Positions 35,934 through 47,400 of a DNA stretch of 64,000 bases are shown in pieces. The stretch lies in contig JACAXG010000122.1 in assembly GCA_018881555.1 (NCBI GenBank), forward strand, positions 930,001 through 994,000. The letters run 5' to 3'. A program made the translations under genes and the position numbers. The notes under the pieces were generated by a model. That model did no database searches. It had not been told where the DNA came from and saw only the letters and a list, made by a program, of their open reading frames with translations. Within the stretch, counting starts at the first letter, position 1, and each line of letters starts with the position of its first letter. The DNA comes from Amblyornis subalaris (taxonomy: Eukaryota > Chordata > Aves > Passeriformes > Ptilonorhynchidae).

Positions 35934-38900
35934 TCAACGTGCTTTGCAGCTTGCACACTGGGATCCATCACTCACACAGATAATCAAGGGTTTGAAAGCC
36001 TTCATAAATTAGCAACTAGTGATTTACTATAACAGCTAATAGCTATTATTTCTCTTGAAACCAAAGAAAAGAAATGCATTTTTTAATAGAGTCCTCTTTC
36101 TAAGGTCATTTCGTCTCCAGCTTGGCAAAGCATTCACTGTTAAACTGTCTAAAAAAGATAGTCAATGGTATAACAGGGCCATGAAACAGACATTGTCAGC
36201 AAACAGGGTCATTTTTACCGTGGGTTAGGGAGGCTGACCTGTCTTTAATTTGCTTTTGGAATTGCCCTGAACTGCTTTGTGGTTTACTATCCAGTATTCA
36301 GATGGTATCCTCAGACATGTAAAAGTTCTTAACGTAAAGATAGTGAGGATCTGCAGGGGTGCCTCACTGAGTCTAACTCAGCTGTGTTCCCCAAGGTGCC
36401 ACTCTCCTGCCTTTGCCCACAAGCATGCACACATGCATAATTAGTCATCTCATTACATGAGATCCTCTTTACTTAGCAAAGGAAAGGGGATGTATGCCTC
36501 TAGCTGGGATCAACGCATCTGAACACACTGGCCTGCTGGCACATGTTATGTGGCACAATCTGCTGCTGCCACCATGGTTGCTCTGCTCCCTAATCGGAGG
36601 CGTTGCTCAATGAAGAAAGATGTCTTAGAAATTTATGGCAAGTGTCAAGATAAAGTGAGAATAAGCATTATTTAATAATTATGAACTGAAGCCCTGGCTT
36701 TACTCTTTTGCTCAACTATCCTTTTTCCATATAACCTAGTTTACTTGAATCTGGATTTCATAATACAGATATGACTTGGCTGTATTTTCTTCTGTAATTG
36801 ACCTGCATCTACTGTTACACCATGCCTGCTTACTGCTCTGATTATTCATTACCTGGAATTTTCCAGGTCTTTTTCATACCATCCCCAAAATCCTTGTCTG
36901 ATCTGCTGAAACTGACATTGACTAGACATGGATTAGTTCAATTCTGGATGGCCATGGCAGCTAGAACATATACTTATTCAACTCCTCATGTACATATTTT
37001 AATTTTTATATATATATATTATATATATATATATAACCTTGTAAAGAACAAATAGAAGTCATTCTGGATCAGCAAGCCTAGAAGAGGAAAACTGCATCAG
37101 CAAGCTTTTATTCCTGCAGTTAAAATGCTTACTGAAAACTAAAATTTACATGCTTTTTAGTTCTGTGTCTGTACCTCTGTCTGTACAACAAAGCATTGTT
37201 TCATCTTTCTGTTAGTTTTTCACCTCATTAGCCATTACTGGAAAGACTCTGCATCAGCTCTGTATACTTTGTCTTAAATTTATAGTAGACACATGCAATA
37301 TTTTCTGAAAGATACTGCAGAAGTTTCTTCAGATGTGCTAGAAATTTCCCTTTCATTCAAAAGTGCTCTAGCATCAGATTACAGGGAGGATATAATCCCA
37401 ATTGAAGACCAGCTAAAGGGTCCTTGACCAGGTCTGGAGATCCACCCTGCATTTTAGACCTGTCAGTCAGACTTGTTGCATAACGCAGAAGAGAGAGTTT
37501 TGTCTAGTCACCACTGCAGTATTTGACTGAACTTACCTTCCACAGAAGCCTTTAGTCTTGTCTGAAGCTTTGGGAGAAAAGTGACCTGCCTTTGTGTGAC
37601 CAGATAACCTTTGTCACTGACAATACCATTTGCCTCTGTTGTGATGGAAGCTGGTTGGTTTCAGTTTGTGACTGTTGTTTCATGTTATGTGACAGATAAG
37701 GATCATGCTTAGCTGGTTTTTCACTCTCCATGGATATTCTCGTATTGAATGTGCTGCTAAACTGGCAGAGTGTGATGAAGAAGCTGAAGAAGTAGCTCAT
37801 GCATCTGGGCATATCAACAGAAGAAGCATTAATACATTGATGTTATTATAAAATTAGCATCAGAAGTTATTGACAGAGATGCCTTGTCCTTAGAATTTGT
37901 ACGATTACATGCAATGTTTTCCTTTTACCAGCACTTGATTTTTGATCACTGCATGATGCCTTTGCATCCTGTGTGCAGAGTGTCCCATGTTCAGACCAGA
38001 GAGGGGAACAGGCAGAATGTCTGTTTGCCCCAGTCAATTAAAAAGGTAGGCATGATTGAGCAAGAGGATACAGCAGTGCCTTTGCCCCTGATGCCGTGGA
38101 GCCGCTCTGTACCGCCATGCTGGCCAGCAGCTTTTGCAGCAGCAGGGAAAAGGTGGAGGTGAAGGATAAAGTCCTCCTGCAAAAGAGTGGCTTTCTGATT
38201 GCAGGGCTTTGAAGCATGTGGGATGTGTCCAGTTCTCCATCCTCCAGCACCAGGTGCCAAAAAGGCGGCAGTCTGGGAGAGGGAACCCTGATGACAGCCT
38301 GAAGCATGAAGCCCACCAGCGCATGAAACCCACCCATCTTGTGTGAATGCAGCCAACCTTCTTATGCATCAGCCAGCAAGCAGCTGAGCAAGACCAAGGG
38401 GTTTCCAGTCCATTTGCAAAGTGCTCTCTTAGGGAGTAGGAGAGTAATCCCACAAGACGACATCCCAGCTGTAGCACAGTGAAAATGGGGTCTCTGGTGC
38501 CTCTTCCCCACTGCATGCCATTTCTCTGACAAAAAAACTCCATAAATAAATAGGTATTTGCAGTTCAATCCAGCTGTGCTGCCAAAATTAGGTATTGGGA
38601 AGATCCCTAGGCACCCCACCAGGCACCTTGTTGATGGTCAGTGTGCTGGAGGATGCTCAGCTATACATGCACAGACTAAGAATGATGTGTCTGGCCTATG
38701 GATGTCAGAAAGCTCCTCTGAAATCCTACTAAGCTGAAATTTCTTCACTTATCCTTCTAACCCTGCTCTAGCTTATTTTTTATTTTTAAAAAACTATATA
38801 TAAAAAAAAAGTAGTGGGGCTAAAATGTTGAACTAACATGGTTTTCATTTTTTTATTTTCTGCACTTAAGTAACATTTTATAAAGCTCTTTTGTGTGGCA

Positions 38901-40394
38901 TAACTACAGCTGATGGTTTATACAGTGGTTTTTTTTTTACAAAATCAGGGAATGTGGATTATCATTTGTATCTGCATATAGCTCTGTAACGGTGACTGTA
39001 AGTGAAAAACAAACATATGATCGACTTAAACTAATGAGTAAGATTTTGACACTTATGCTAGTGAATGGATATGAACAGATGTAGAGAAATCCTGTGAAAT
39101 TATTTCAATGTCATTCCAATGTCAATGTGGCATGTTTTCTGAAAATGTTTCCTTCTGAAAGAAAGCATCACAATTTTTTTTCTGTCAAATTTTACTTTTT
39201 TATTTAAAAATATTACTAAAGAATCAGTAAACACTAGAGCTAGATCAACTGCAAATACCAAGTGTGAGATTTGTTTCTGAGGCTTGTGATTAAATGGATG
39301 TGATTTTCACTGTTTTAATGAAAACCACTACTAAAGAATAATAACATATCTTTAGGAAAAAAGTCAAGTCCTCTTTTTATAAGAACACAGCTTCTTATTT
39401 GCATTACATTTATCTTAAGCCACTGAATACATCTTAAAATTGGGGTTTTTGCCAGTTTGTTTGCCAGTTTGAATATTACCAGTTTACTCTTGGTCTAAGA
39501 CCAAGAATCTTCGTCTATGACATTTCCTTAAGAAAGCTTCTGTTCTTCCACCAGAATTTCCTTTTCTACATTTTTGGTTTTTTTCCTTCTCTAGATATCT
39601 AGACATTTAATACAGTTGCAGTGAACTTTACAAAATTTCTTCATTCTCTACAATATAATAATTTAATGAAGAGTTATTCATGCATCTTATGTATATTAGT
39701 AGCACCTTAATAATAACAACATTTCCATTTATCATGTCTGTTGTCCATCCATCTTTACTTTGTTTGAATTTCTTGTTGTTACAGTCACACTGCATTGATC
39801 ATGTTGAGCTGAATTAAAATATCAAATAATAAAACCTTTTCATTGGAAAATTATGGCTGCAATATTTTTAAATATCTCAAAGTGTACACATTTGTTTAAA
39901 ATTCCTCAGTTAACTATGAAGCACAGCACTTCTCAAAACTTTCTTGGCTTCAGCTCCAAAACATCATGTTCTACAACCAAAACCATTAACATTTGCTTCT
40001 CATTTTCATAGGCTTTCATCCCTGATCACTTCATTAGAATCATACTCATGAACTTTCAAGCCTATCAGCTTTATAAATAAAAGCTCTTAAGTGAAACCAA
40101 AAATTTCTCTGAACATGCCTTCTTCTCAACATGCCTTCTTCTCAGATGCACTGCAGTCCCTCAGTCAGAGATAACACTCAAGGTGTTCATGTCTCTGTTG
40201 GCTTTTCAAGGAATTCCAGACTCCAGCTCTCCAGCAGTGAGTTTTCCATGGCAGTTGTAAACCCATGGATGATGCGCCATTCATTGCTTTGCTGATGTTT
40301 TGTCTCTGTCTCTGTTTGAAGGTGGGTTCTTTTGACAAAGCACACACTCTTCCAATGCAGGGCTATTGTTGCAGGGGTACAAAAAACACTGTTT
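35934..40394. other. No gene seen; mostly AT-rich
   Basis: No supportable coding region. A motif cluster at about 36424-36462 includes ATGCATAATTAGTCAT, which joins an octamer-like and a homeodomain-like word. The segment 38090-38540 is less AT-rich and open in three overlapping minus-strand frames (up to 169 codons) without a domain; it may be old repeat or chance. A small tandem duplication of 'aacatgccttcttctca' is at about 40111-40144. The last few hundred bases may be further decayed LTR belonging to the next feature. Confidence 0.4.
37007..37035. repeat. (TA)n microsatellite, imperfect
   Basis: An alternating TA/AT run of about 29 bases with one phase break. Confidence 0.9.
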
Positions 40395-40957
40395 CAGCAC
40401 CAGGGGTACTGTAACCCCACCTGTGAGGCTTCTGCATATGAATAGTGAATAGTGAATAAGGGACCTTTCCTTACCCACGTCCCCACTGCTCTGGGAGGTC
40501 CATGGGCATCCACCTGTTCTGGCATGGTTCCTCCATGGTGGATCTCTGTTCCACTGTGATCCTCCATGGACTGCAGGGTCACATCCTGCCTCACCATGGT
40601 CTGCACAACCGGCTGCAGAGGAATCTCAGCTCCAGCACCTGGAGAAACTCCTGCCCCTCCTTCTCCACTGACCTCAGTGTCTGCAGAGTTGCTCCTTTCA
40701 CATATTCTCACTCTGCTCTTCTCTGGCTGCAATTATTCCTGCTCAATAACTACTTTTTTTTCTTCTTCACTATGCTATCACAGAGGTGCTACCACTGTCA
40801 GCGATGGGCTCAGCCTTGGCCCGTGGCAGGTCCATCTTGGAGCCAGCTGACATTGGCTGTGTTGGACATAGGGGAAGCTTCTAGAATCTTCTGAGAGAAC
40901 CCACCCCTGGAGCCTGCGCTCTGCCGCCAAAACCTGGCCACACAAAACCAATACACA
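40395..40957 (-). mobile_element. LTR fragment, second ERV family
   Basis: Read on the minus strand it starts TGTGTATTGG at 40957 and runs through 'gtggccaggttttgg', 'gccaatgtcagctggctcca' (about 40843-40862), 'agcacctctgtgatagcat' (about 40770-40788), 'gtgagaatatgtgaaagg' (about 40694-40712) and a run of 'ctgcagcc...gtggtg/atgg' units near 40510-40630. I recognise this order from LTRs abundant in bird genomes whose downstream half carries repeated 'gacccacgctggagcag'-like units. The 3' part is missing or decayed. The 112-codon minus-strand frame at 40394-40732 is a by-product of the LTR. It is unrelated by sequence to the LTRs at 4.6, 11.0 and 57.5 kb. Confidence 0.75.
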
Positions 40958-41294
40958 AGGTTTCAGAATCTCTGTCTTGACGTACTTTATCCCAGGACAT
41001 GGTGGCTGAGGAAAAGAAATTTGAGGCGCTTCCTAGCATACCTGCAAGCAAACAGAATTATCAAAGACAATTTTTTTAAATCTAGCTTGGTCGTTTTTTT
41101 GTTTGTTTGGGGTTTGTGTTTTGTTTCTTGTGTCTTATTTGCCTCAAGGAAAAGACATGTTCCATGTTCTAGTACATGTTCCAAGTGTAAGACTATCAGA
41201 CCCTTTTCTTAGAGATCTCCATGACCACAGTGATCTTGGGGTTTTTTTGTTTGTTTGTTTCAGGGGATTTTAGAGCAGAGGGACAGAAAGGTCA

Positions 41295-41450
41295 AGGCCA
41301 AAACAACCAGAGATGGCAGAGACACCTCTGTGATAACCTATTTAAGAAGAAAAAAGAAGTTATTGTGCAGATGTAATTGCAATCAAAGAAGAGAGAAGTG
41401 AGAATATGTGAGAGGGACAACAATGCAGTCAACAATGCCAGTGACAATGC
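41295..41450 (+). mobile_element. LTR fragment of the same second family, opposite orientation
   Basis: The blocks 'agacacctctgtgataacc' (41319-41338), a TATA-like TATTTAAG (41339-41346), 'gttattgtgcagatgtaat', and 'agaagtgagaatatgtgaga' (about 41394-41413) followed by 'acaatgcagtcaacaatgcc' match, in the same order, the minus-strand sequence at about 40660-40790. The two copies form a diverged inverted pair about 0.5 kb apart. Only the promoter-proximal part is recognisable; sequence after 41450 cannot be placed. Confidence 0.65.
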
Positions 41451-44400
41451 CATTCCCTTCCCTTCTCATTTCCTTTTCCCCCAAAGATTGCATACAAGGA
41501 AAATTCTGTACCCACTCCAGCAAGGAGGACAGCCAACATGGGTCATCATTCTTTGTCAGATTCATCATTTCAGAAGTCCTCCACACCAGCTCAGACAGGA
41601 TTCAGAAGCTGTTTTTCAGTACTGGGCCAGGAAACTCAAGAAATGTTTATAAGACCTGCAAATTGGAGGCAGACTGGCATGCCTGTGGCAGACCACATAA
41701 GGGAGAGGCCACAGTTTGCCCTAGGCCAGTGCTTCAAGATCCTGGGACATTGTTGAGGAGAGATATCAGCAGTGGGAGTTCTTGGCCTATATTCAAATGT
41801 CAGTCCTAAGATGATGGTGGTATTTCCTCTAAAGTTTTAATGTCCTTTAAAATTTTGTGTGTATGTGTGTATGTTAACAAAACCCCTTCAGATCTATTCT
41901 TTTGAAAGTAAGCTGTGTACAGGAACAGAAAGGGAAATACCAATCACTAGAACAGAAAACAGCATAGAGCTTGTTCTGAACACATATGTCACCACTTTTC
42001 AGATTGTTAAGGATTTAAAACTTTATGGGGCTTTGCAAGACAAGACAATGATATAAACCCTTTCCACCCTTTCCAAACAGAATGTTGCTTCTCATTAGCT
42101 GAGGACAATAGGATCAAAGATTAAAAGCAAAACCATTACCCAGTGTAAGAATGAGTGATTGCATACTTCACATTGAAAGACCTTTTGAGGAGGCCTGCTT
42201 ATTCACAGAAACAGTTTGAAAAAGGCATTTTTCACTGGGGTAGCCATGGTGCTTTGATTCATTTTTGCAATAAGTTGACAAAGTGAACAGAAAAGCAAAG
42301 TCTGTCTTTGCTAAGGCCTGATACCAACTCTGTTACCACCTTGAACACCCAGAACTGCATATGACAAAGCATGGCCTGTAGATATTCAGAACTGGGTTCA
42401 AATACAGCAGTTACAAAGAAATGTTTAAATTTTTTCTTAATGCAGTGTACCCATGGCAGCACGGAGCTTTAAAGCAAGTGGAAACCTTGCTCTGAAGTGT
42501 CAATTTACCTCTGTGTGCGGCCTGTAAGCCATGGCAGAGCGTCGGCCGCTCCATAAGCAGCTGTATTTGCTCTGGGACAGCTGGATGTCTTTAAGAGAGC
42601 AATGGGAGCTACTCTATCCATCCTCACATGTAAGTCAGACCCTGATGCTGGAAGTCATTAAAGGTCTTTGGGCCACTTCACCTTTTAGAGTCTTGGTTTT
42701 TCAGAAATTAGAAGCTTTCACCACACTGACAAGCAGTTAAATTTAAACCTGTGTCGCTCCATAAAAATTCTTTACTAGTATCTAAGTTAGACTTAAAATC
42801 ACTTGACTAGAGACTTAAAGATGTTGTTTTAGAAAATTATTATGTTCCTAAGTTCCCATGGTCCTTTGACACATCATTGATTCAGCTGTAATATGATAAA
42901 TTCATCTGACTAAGGATTGGCTTTAAAATAAAAATGAAGATTCAGATTGTTTTTTTTTTTCCCAATGGCTTATCTCTTCCATGTGTAAGAAAGAATTTCA
43001 AAGTTTTACTTTTCTCTTTTGGGAAAAGCTGTTTTTTGAGAATACTTGTAAACTATCTTCAGCATATGACAGAGGTTCTTTTTTTTCCTTTTTTTTCTTT
43101 TTTTTTTTTTAATTTTGTAGATTTCAGCTTCAGTTTGATCAGTGAGAAGCAAGTAGATCTGGTAAATAAAATCCTACTCTCAGAAGCCTAAGAAAATAAC
43201 ACTTCAATCTGTCAAACAATACTATCAAAAGTCCTTGGAACTTCAAAATCGCAATGAAAATTTTTGTCTGTGTTTTATTTCAGTACTGATTCATAGAGAT
43301 GGCTGTACCATGTAAAAACCCCCATCAAAATGCCAGGCATCTAAGAACAACTGAAGTCAGGCTTCCCTTTTACTGTTTCCAAAAAATTGAGCTGAGATTT
43401 AAAAATCATTCCCTGAAATGAATGGTAGAATTGGACCAAATATTCTTTCCCTTCTGCTGGTTTCCACATGAATTCCTCCCATGTTATCACGTATGCTGCT
43501 TGTTGTTTCTTTCTTCACAAATCTGTTCAGAAGCTTTAGAATATTTTCTTGCAGGGTCAAACCCTGATAGATTTCATAGAATCATCTGTTAAGGCGTACC
43601 ACTGACTTAAAACTCCCAGACCAATTTTGCAAATGAGTGTGGCTGTTTAGCAGCAACTGTCCTGGCACTCTCAGAGAATGATTTCCAAGAGCTTCTAAAT
43701 CACGTTGGCATTTTAAAATATTTGAACATATAAGAAGAAAGCAATATGCCATCCACATAAGGAAAAAAGGAAAAAAGGGGGTGGGGGAGGAAGAGAGCAG
43801 GCAAATATGAGAACTAAAGGCACTAAAAATAAGATTGGACGACTTCTGAGGCAGAAGTTTGAAAAGTTAATGCCCCACACTGTCATCTCCGTTCCTCTGC
43901 TGAGAGTTCCTGCATTTAGAGTCCACTCAGCAAAAAAGAATATATGTCTTAATGAATTCAGCACAAAATCTGGTGTGTTATTTTAAAAAGCCCATAAAAA
44001 TGGATTCTCACTACTTCACCAGATTTTGTTCTATAGAGGCTCAGAGTGTGACTTTAATTTCCTTGTGCTGGCATGGTGGAGTGGCAAAAAAGGAGAGGAG
44101 ACTGAGAGCTGTACTGAAAAGGTAAGGGGCATTGATTAGCATGATTGGCTCTTAAAGGCTTAATCACAGTTTGTCACAGTGCGTCGGGGCTCATCTCAAG
44201 CCATGCCATGCCACTCTCAGCACTATCTTGCCAGAGCTGTGGGAGTCTCAACTGAGTGGCAGGATTCATTATAATTGTGGAGTTTCTGCCATCAGTTGGA
44301 TGAGTGTGTTCCCAGAAAAGTGCCCTGGTTGCTGCATTTAGAAGAGAGGAGTGATGGTGCAGCTCCAACAAGACCCATGTTAGTTCATGAAGATGTATAC

Positions 44401-47400
44401 ACAAGCACTGATGAACATAGCATTGTCTTCTGACAGTGAGCATACATCAGAGGAAGTGTAGAAGGATCACTCTTATGAAAATTGAGTGTCCAGGCCTCCT
44501 TCTCTCTGAACAATATCTCAACCAGCTGCGGTCAAGGAAGATGGGAAGGCCTGATGGCCGTTTGTTATAACCTTCCAGATAGTTTCCAGATTTTCCTGTT
44601 CATGTCCAGAGAGGGGATTTCCACTGTCATTTGCTAACAGGAAGCAAAAAAAGTCTCCTCCCACCCCACAAAAATCCCTTTGATCTCTAAAAGGCAACAC
44701 ATCTGGTGTAAGCCCAAGTCGCTTTAGGTCAGCAGTTCACAGGCTGCAGCCACACAAGCCCATTTTTCTTGGGCAGATGTTTTGGCCAGAGTTTGGCATT
44801 AGGAGAGCACACAGGCTGGCAGGGCTCACTTTCTGTGATGGTATTGCTTTCCATCCTTCACAAGGGATGGTGTCTGGGAGTGCCCTGGATCCTGCCTCTC
44901 TGGGTGCTTGCACTGCTCGTGTCTAAAGCAGCAGTATTCACCTCATGCAGCTGCAGGTAATGCTGAGGTTTTGGCCATTCATCAGATGCTACTGGTATTT
45001 TTCAGTCATCACTGTGCTATACAGGTCTTCCAGGTTTATAACACCATTGAAGACAAGGATGATTAATAACGCACACCAGCATTCACTTACAAAGACTAGA
45101 ACCAGCTATAACCTTTGCCCCAAAATGATGGTTAAGTTCTAACCTTCTTGTAAGTTGGAAAATGGTCAATAAAATAAATCCTCAAGAATTTTATTCCTTT
45201 CCTTCTTAATTCCCCTGTCTAGATTTGCTGAATGATAGCTTAATAATTTATTGCCTACTCACTCATTATTTTTTTTTCTCTAACACTCAGTAAAGAAGTA
45301 TTTATGATATCCAGACTCTCCTTCCCCCAAAATCCTTATTAATTTTTATGGCTGGTCTCTGCAAAATTAGCTCCCCTTCAACTAGTTATTCCCTTGCATG
45401 GCCAGCAAGGTTCAGTTTTCAGAAAATAAAGTAAATTTACATGGGTCAGCTTTGTAAATTACAGCCTTATATTCAGGGCACCACAGCAGTGTGGAGACAT
45501 AGGCTGAGATTTGCTAAGGGGAAAGATGAATGCGTGATGAATAAGCCTGCTTGACATGATTGTTCTAGAGCATCTAGCTTGTGTCTTGAACAAGCCATGT
45601 TTTGAAAATCGTATCAGACATTATATGAACTATCTTATTTCGCAACAGTCGTCTGTAAATCCAAGTCCGGTGCTCCACTTCTGGGTGTGTTGGGCTCCAA
45701 GACCTGGTCTTAAGTTAGAGAGGTCAATGGTATTCAAAACTCACATAACTCTATCAGCCTCTCCTGCATCCTCCTCCACTCTGCATCTCTGTTGGACTCC
45801 TGAAGATCCAGGCTGAGGTGAATGTCACTGATAAAGAGGTAAGTTGCTAGTGTCTGTGTGACATCTGCTTACGTCACATAAAACAAATAAAACTCTCAGG
45901 ACTGTGTGACTGGGAAGAAATTATGTGTGAGGCAGTAAGCGCAGCATGGCTTGCATTCCTCCTAAGCTCCATGAATGTTACCTGTATTTGGGGATGCCAT
46001 GGTTCGATGCCGTGAGAGAAGGAAGCAAGCACTTTTGGAGCCAACAGCTATAATTTCATGTTTGTAGACTGCGCAGCCCTAGCAGGACAACTTTCCTCCC
46101 TGAACATTTCATTATCACAGCACTTTCTTTTTCCCCATCTCTTTCACTTGCCTGTCCTGCCTCCCCTGCTGCCTCACCCTGGTTTATTTGATTTATTGCA
46201 AAGTCACTGGGGAAGCTCAAGTTACAGCTTTGAAGTACACAGTGACTTAAGGGTCCTTGGCATGCACACATTTCCCTTGTCTAAGCTGAATCAGACTTTG
46301 CCTGCTCTCAGAGAGGCCCTTTCCTGAGTAAGGGAACAGACTTCTATAGCTCTTGATCTTTACAAATTACCTGTGGAGCATACATCAGACTTTGGGTTTT
46401 CAACTATTCAGGTTTGGTTTTTTTACTTATTTTCAGGTACGAGGCATGCATAGCAATGTTAGTTATTGAGAAAACTGAAAAAGCTCAGAGCTAACAATGG
46501 CTGAATTTTATGCAACTATACAAAGTTATCCAGTTAACATCCTAAATACTAATAAAAAGAAATACACTATGCAAAATAATGCATAAGATCCTGCTTTAAA
46601 AATTCTTCTTGTCTGCTGATGGGCACGTTTATTTTCAAATTCATAAATGTGACTTTCCAATAACATAGTTGTCTTATACAGCTTCCACATGAGTGTTTTT
46701 TTGAAAACCTCTGCCAGAAAACCAAAAGAAAGAAATAAGTAATTATATACACAAATCATCAGAGTAACATTGAAAGAGACTTGTACAACACTGGGCAGCA
46801 AGCACAGAATTACCATAATAACACATTTTTTCTGTGGTGCAGTGGTTGTTTGGGCAACTTTTTTTTCTATTCTATTTAATGCATAAGCAAACCTTTCATC
46901 CACAGTGGTTAAGTCTTGATAAACTTACTCAAAATAAGTCATATACAAGATTGTTTTGTTCACTTCAGATATATATATGAATACTTTTTTCAGCTGTGTA
47001 AATATCTACAGGTTATGTTTGCAAATGTGAACTCTATCTTAGTCTGAAAAAGGTTGTAATTGGTTTTGTTTTTTTCCTAGGAATCTGAGATAGATAAAGT
47101 TGCTTAATAGCCTTTCTAGCTCCCAGGAACAGAACCTGCTATTATTCTCTTGAAACCTTCTCTTGAAAGCACGAAAACCTACTCTAGATTTTTCAACTCT
47201 GTGTTATAGCAGTCAAGATGTTTTGGATGACAAAATTATCTCTGCTGATGCTTTTCACAAAAGCAGAAGCACAATTAGTACCACTTTGTTCAGGTTAGTG
47301 CAGGCATCATATGATACATGAAGCACTTGTAGTTTGAATTTATAACTGAATTCCAAGCGTCAGAGCTTGTTCTGAGGAGATATGGAAAGATTAGAAGTAC

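Noticed and set aside
37730..37860. Possible processed pseudogene (charged AECDEEAEE-like stretch in one frame)
   Set aside because: The protein-like stretch is under 40 residues, has no recognisable parent gene, and no poly-A tail or duplication was found.
38034..38543. 169-codon minus-strand open frame with overlapping frames
   Set aside because: Three overlapping frames are open at once, no domain is recognisable, and there is no start or splice context. Likely chance or old repeat.
43565..43620. Reversed CR1 tail ('tttcatagaatcat')
   Set aside because: Only the first 14 bases resemble a CR1 terminus; the conserved block expected next is absent.
45990..46030. tRNA B-box-like 'ggttcgatgcc' or a further LTR end ('ggggatgccatgg')
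   Set aside because: No A box or cloverleaf could be placed upstream, and the resemblance to the LTR terminus stops after about 15 bases.
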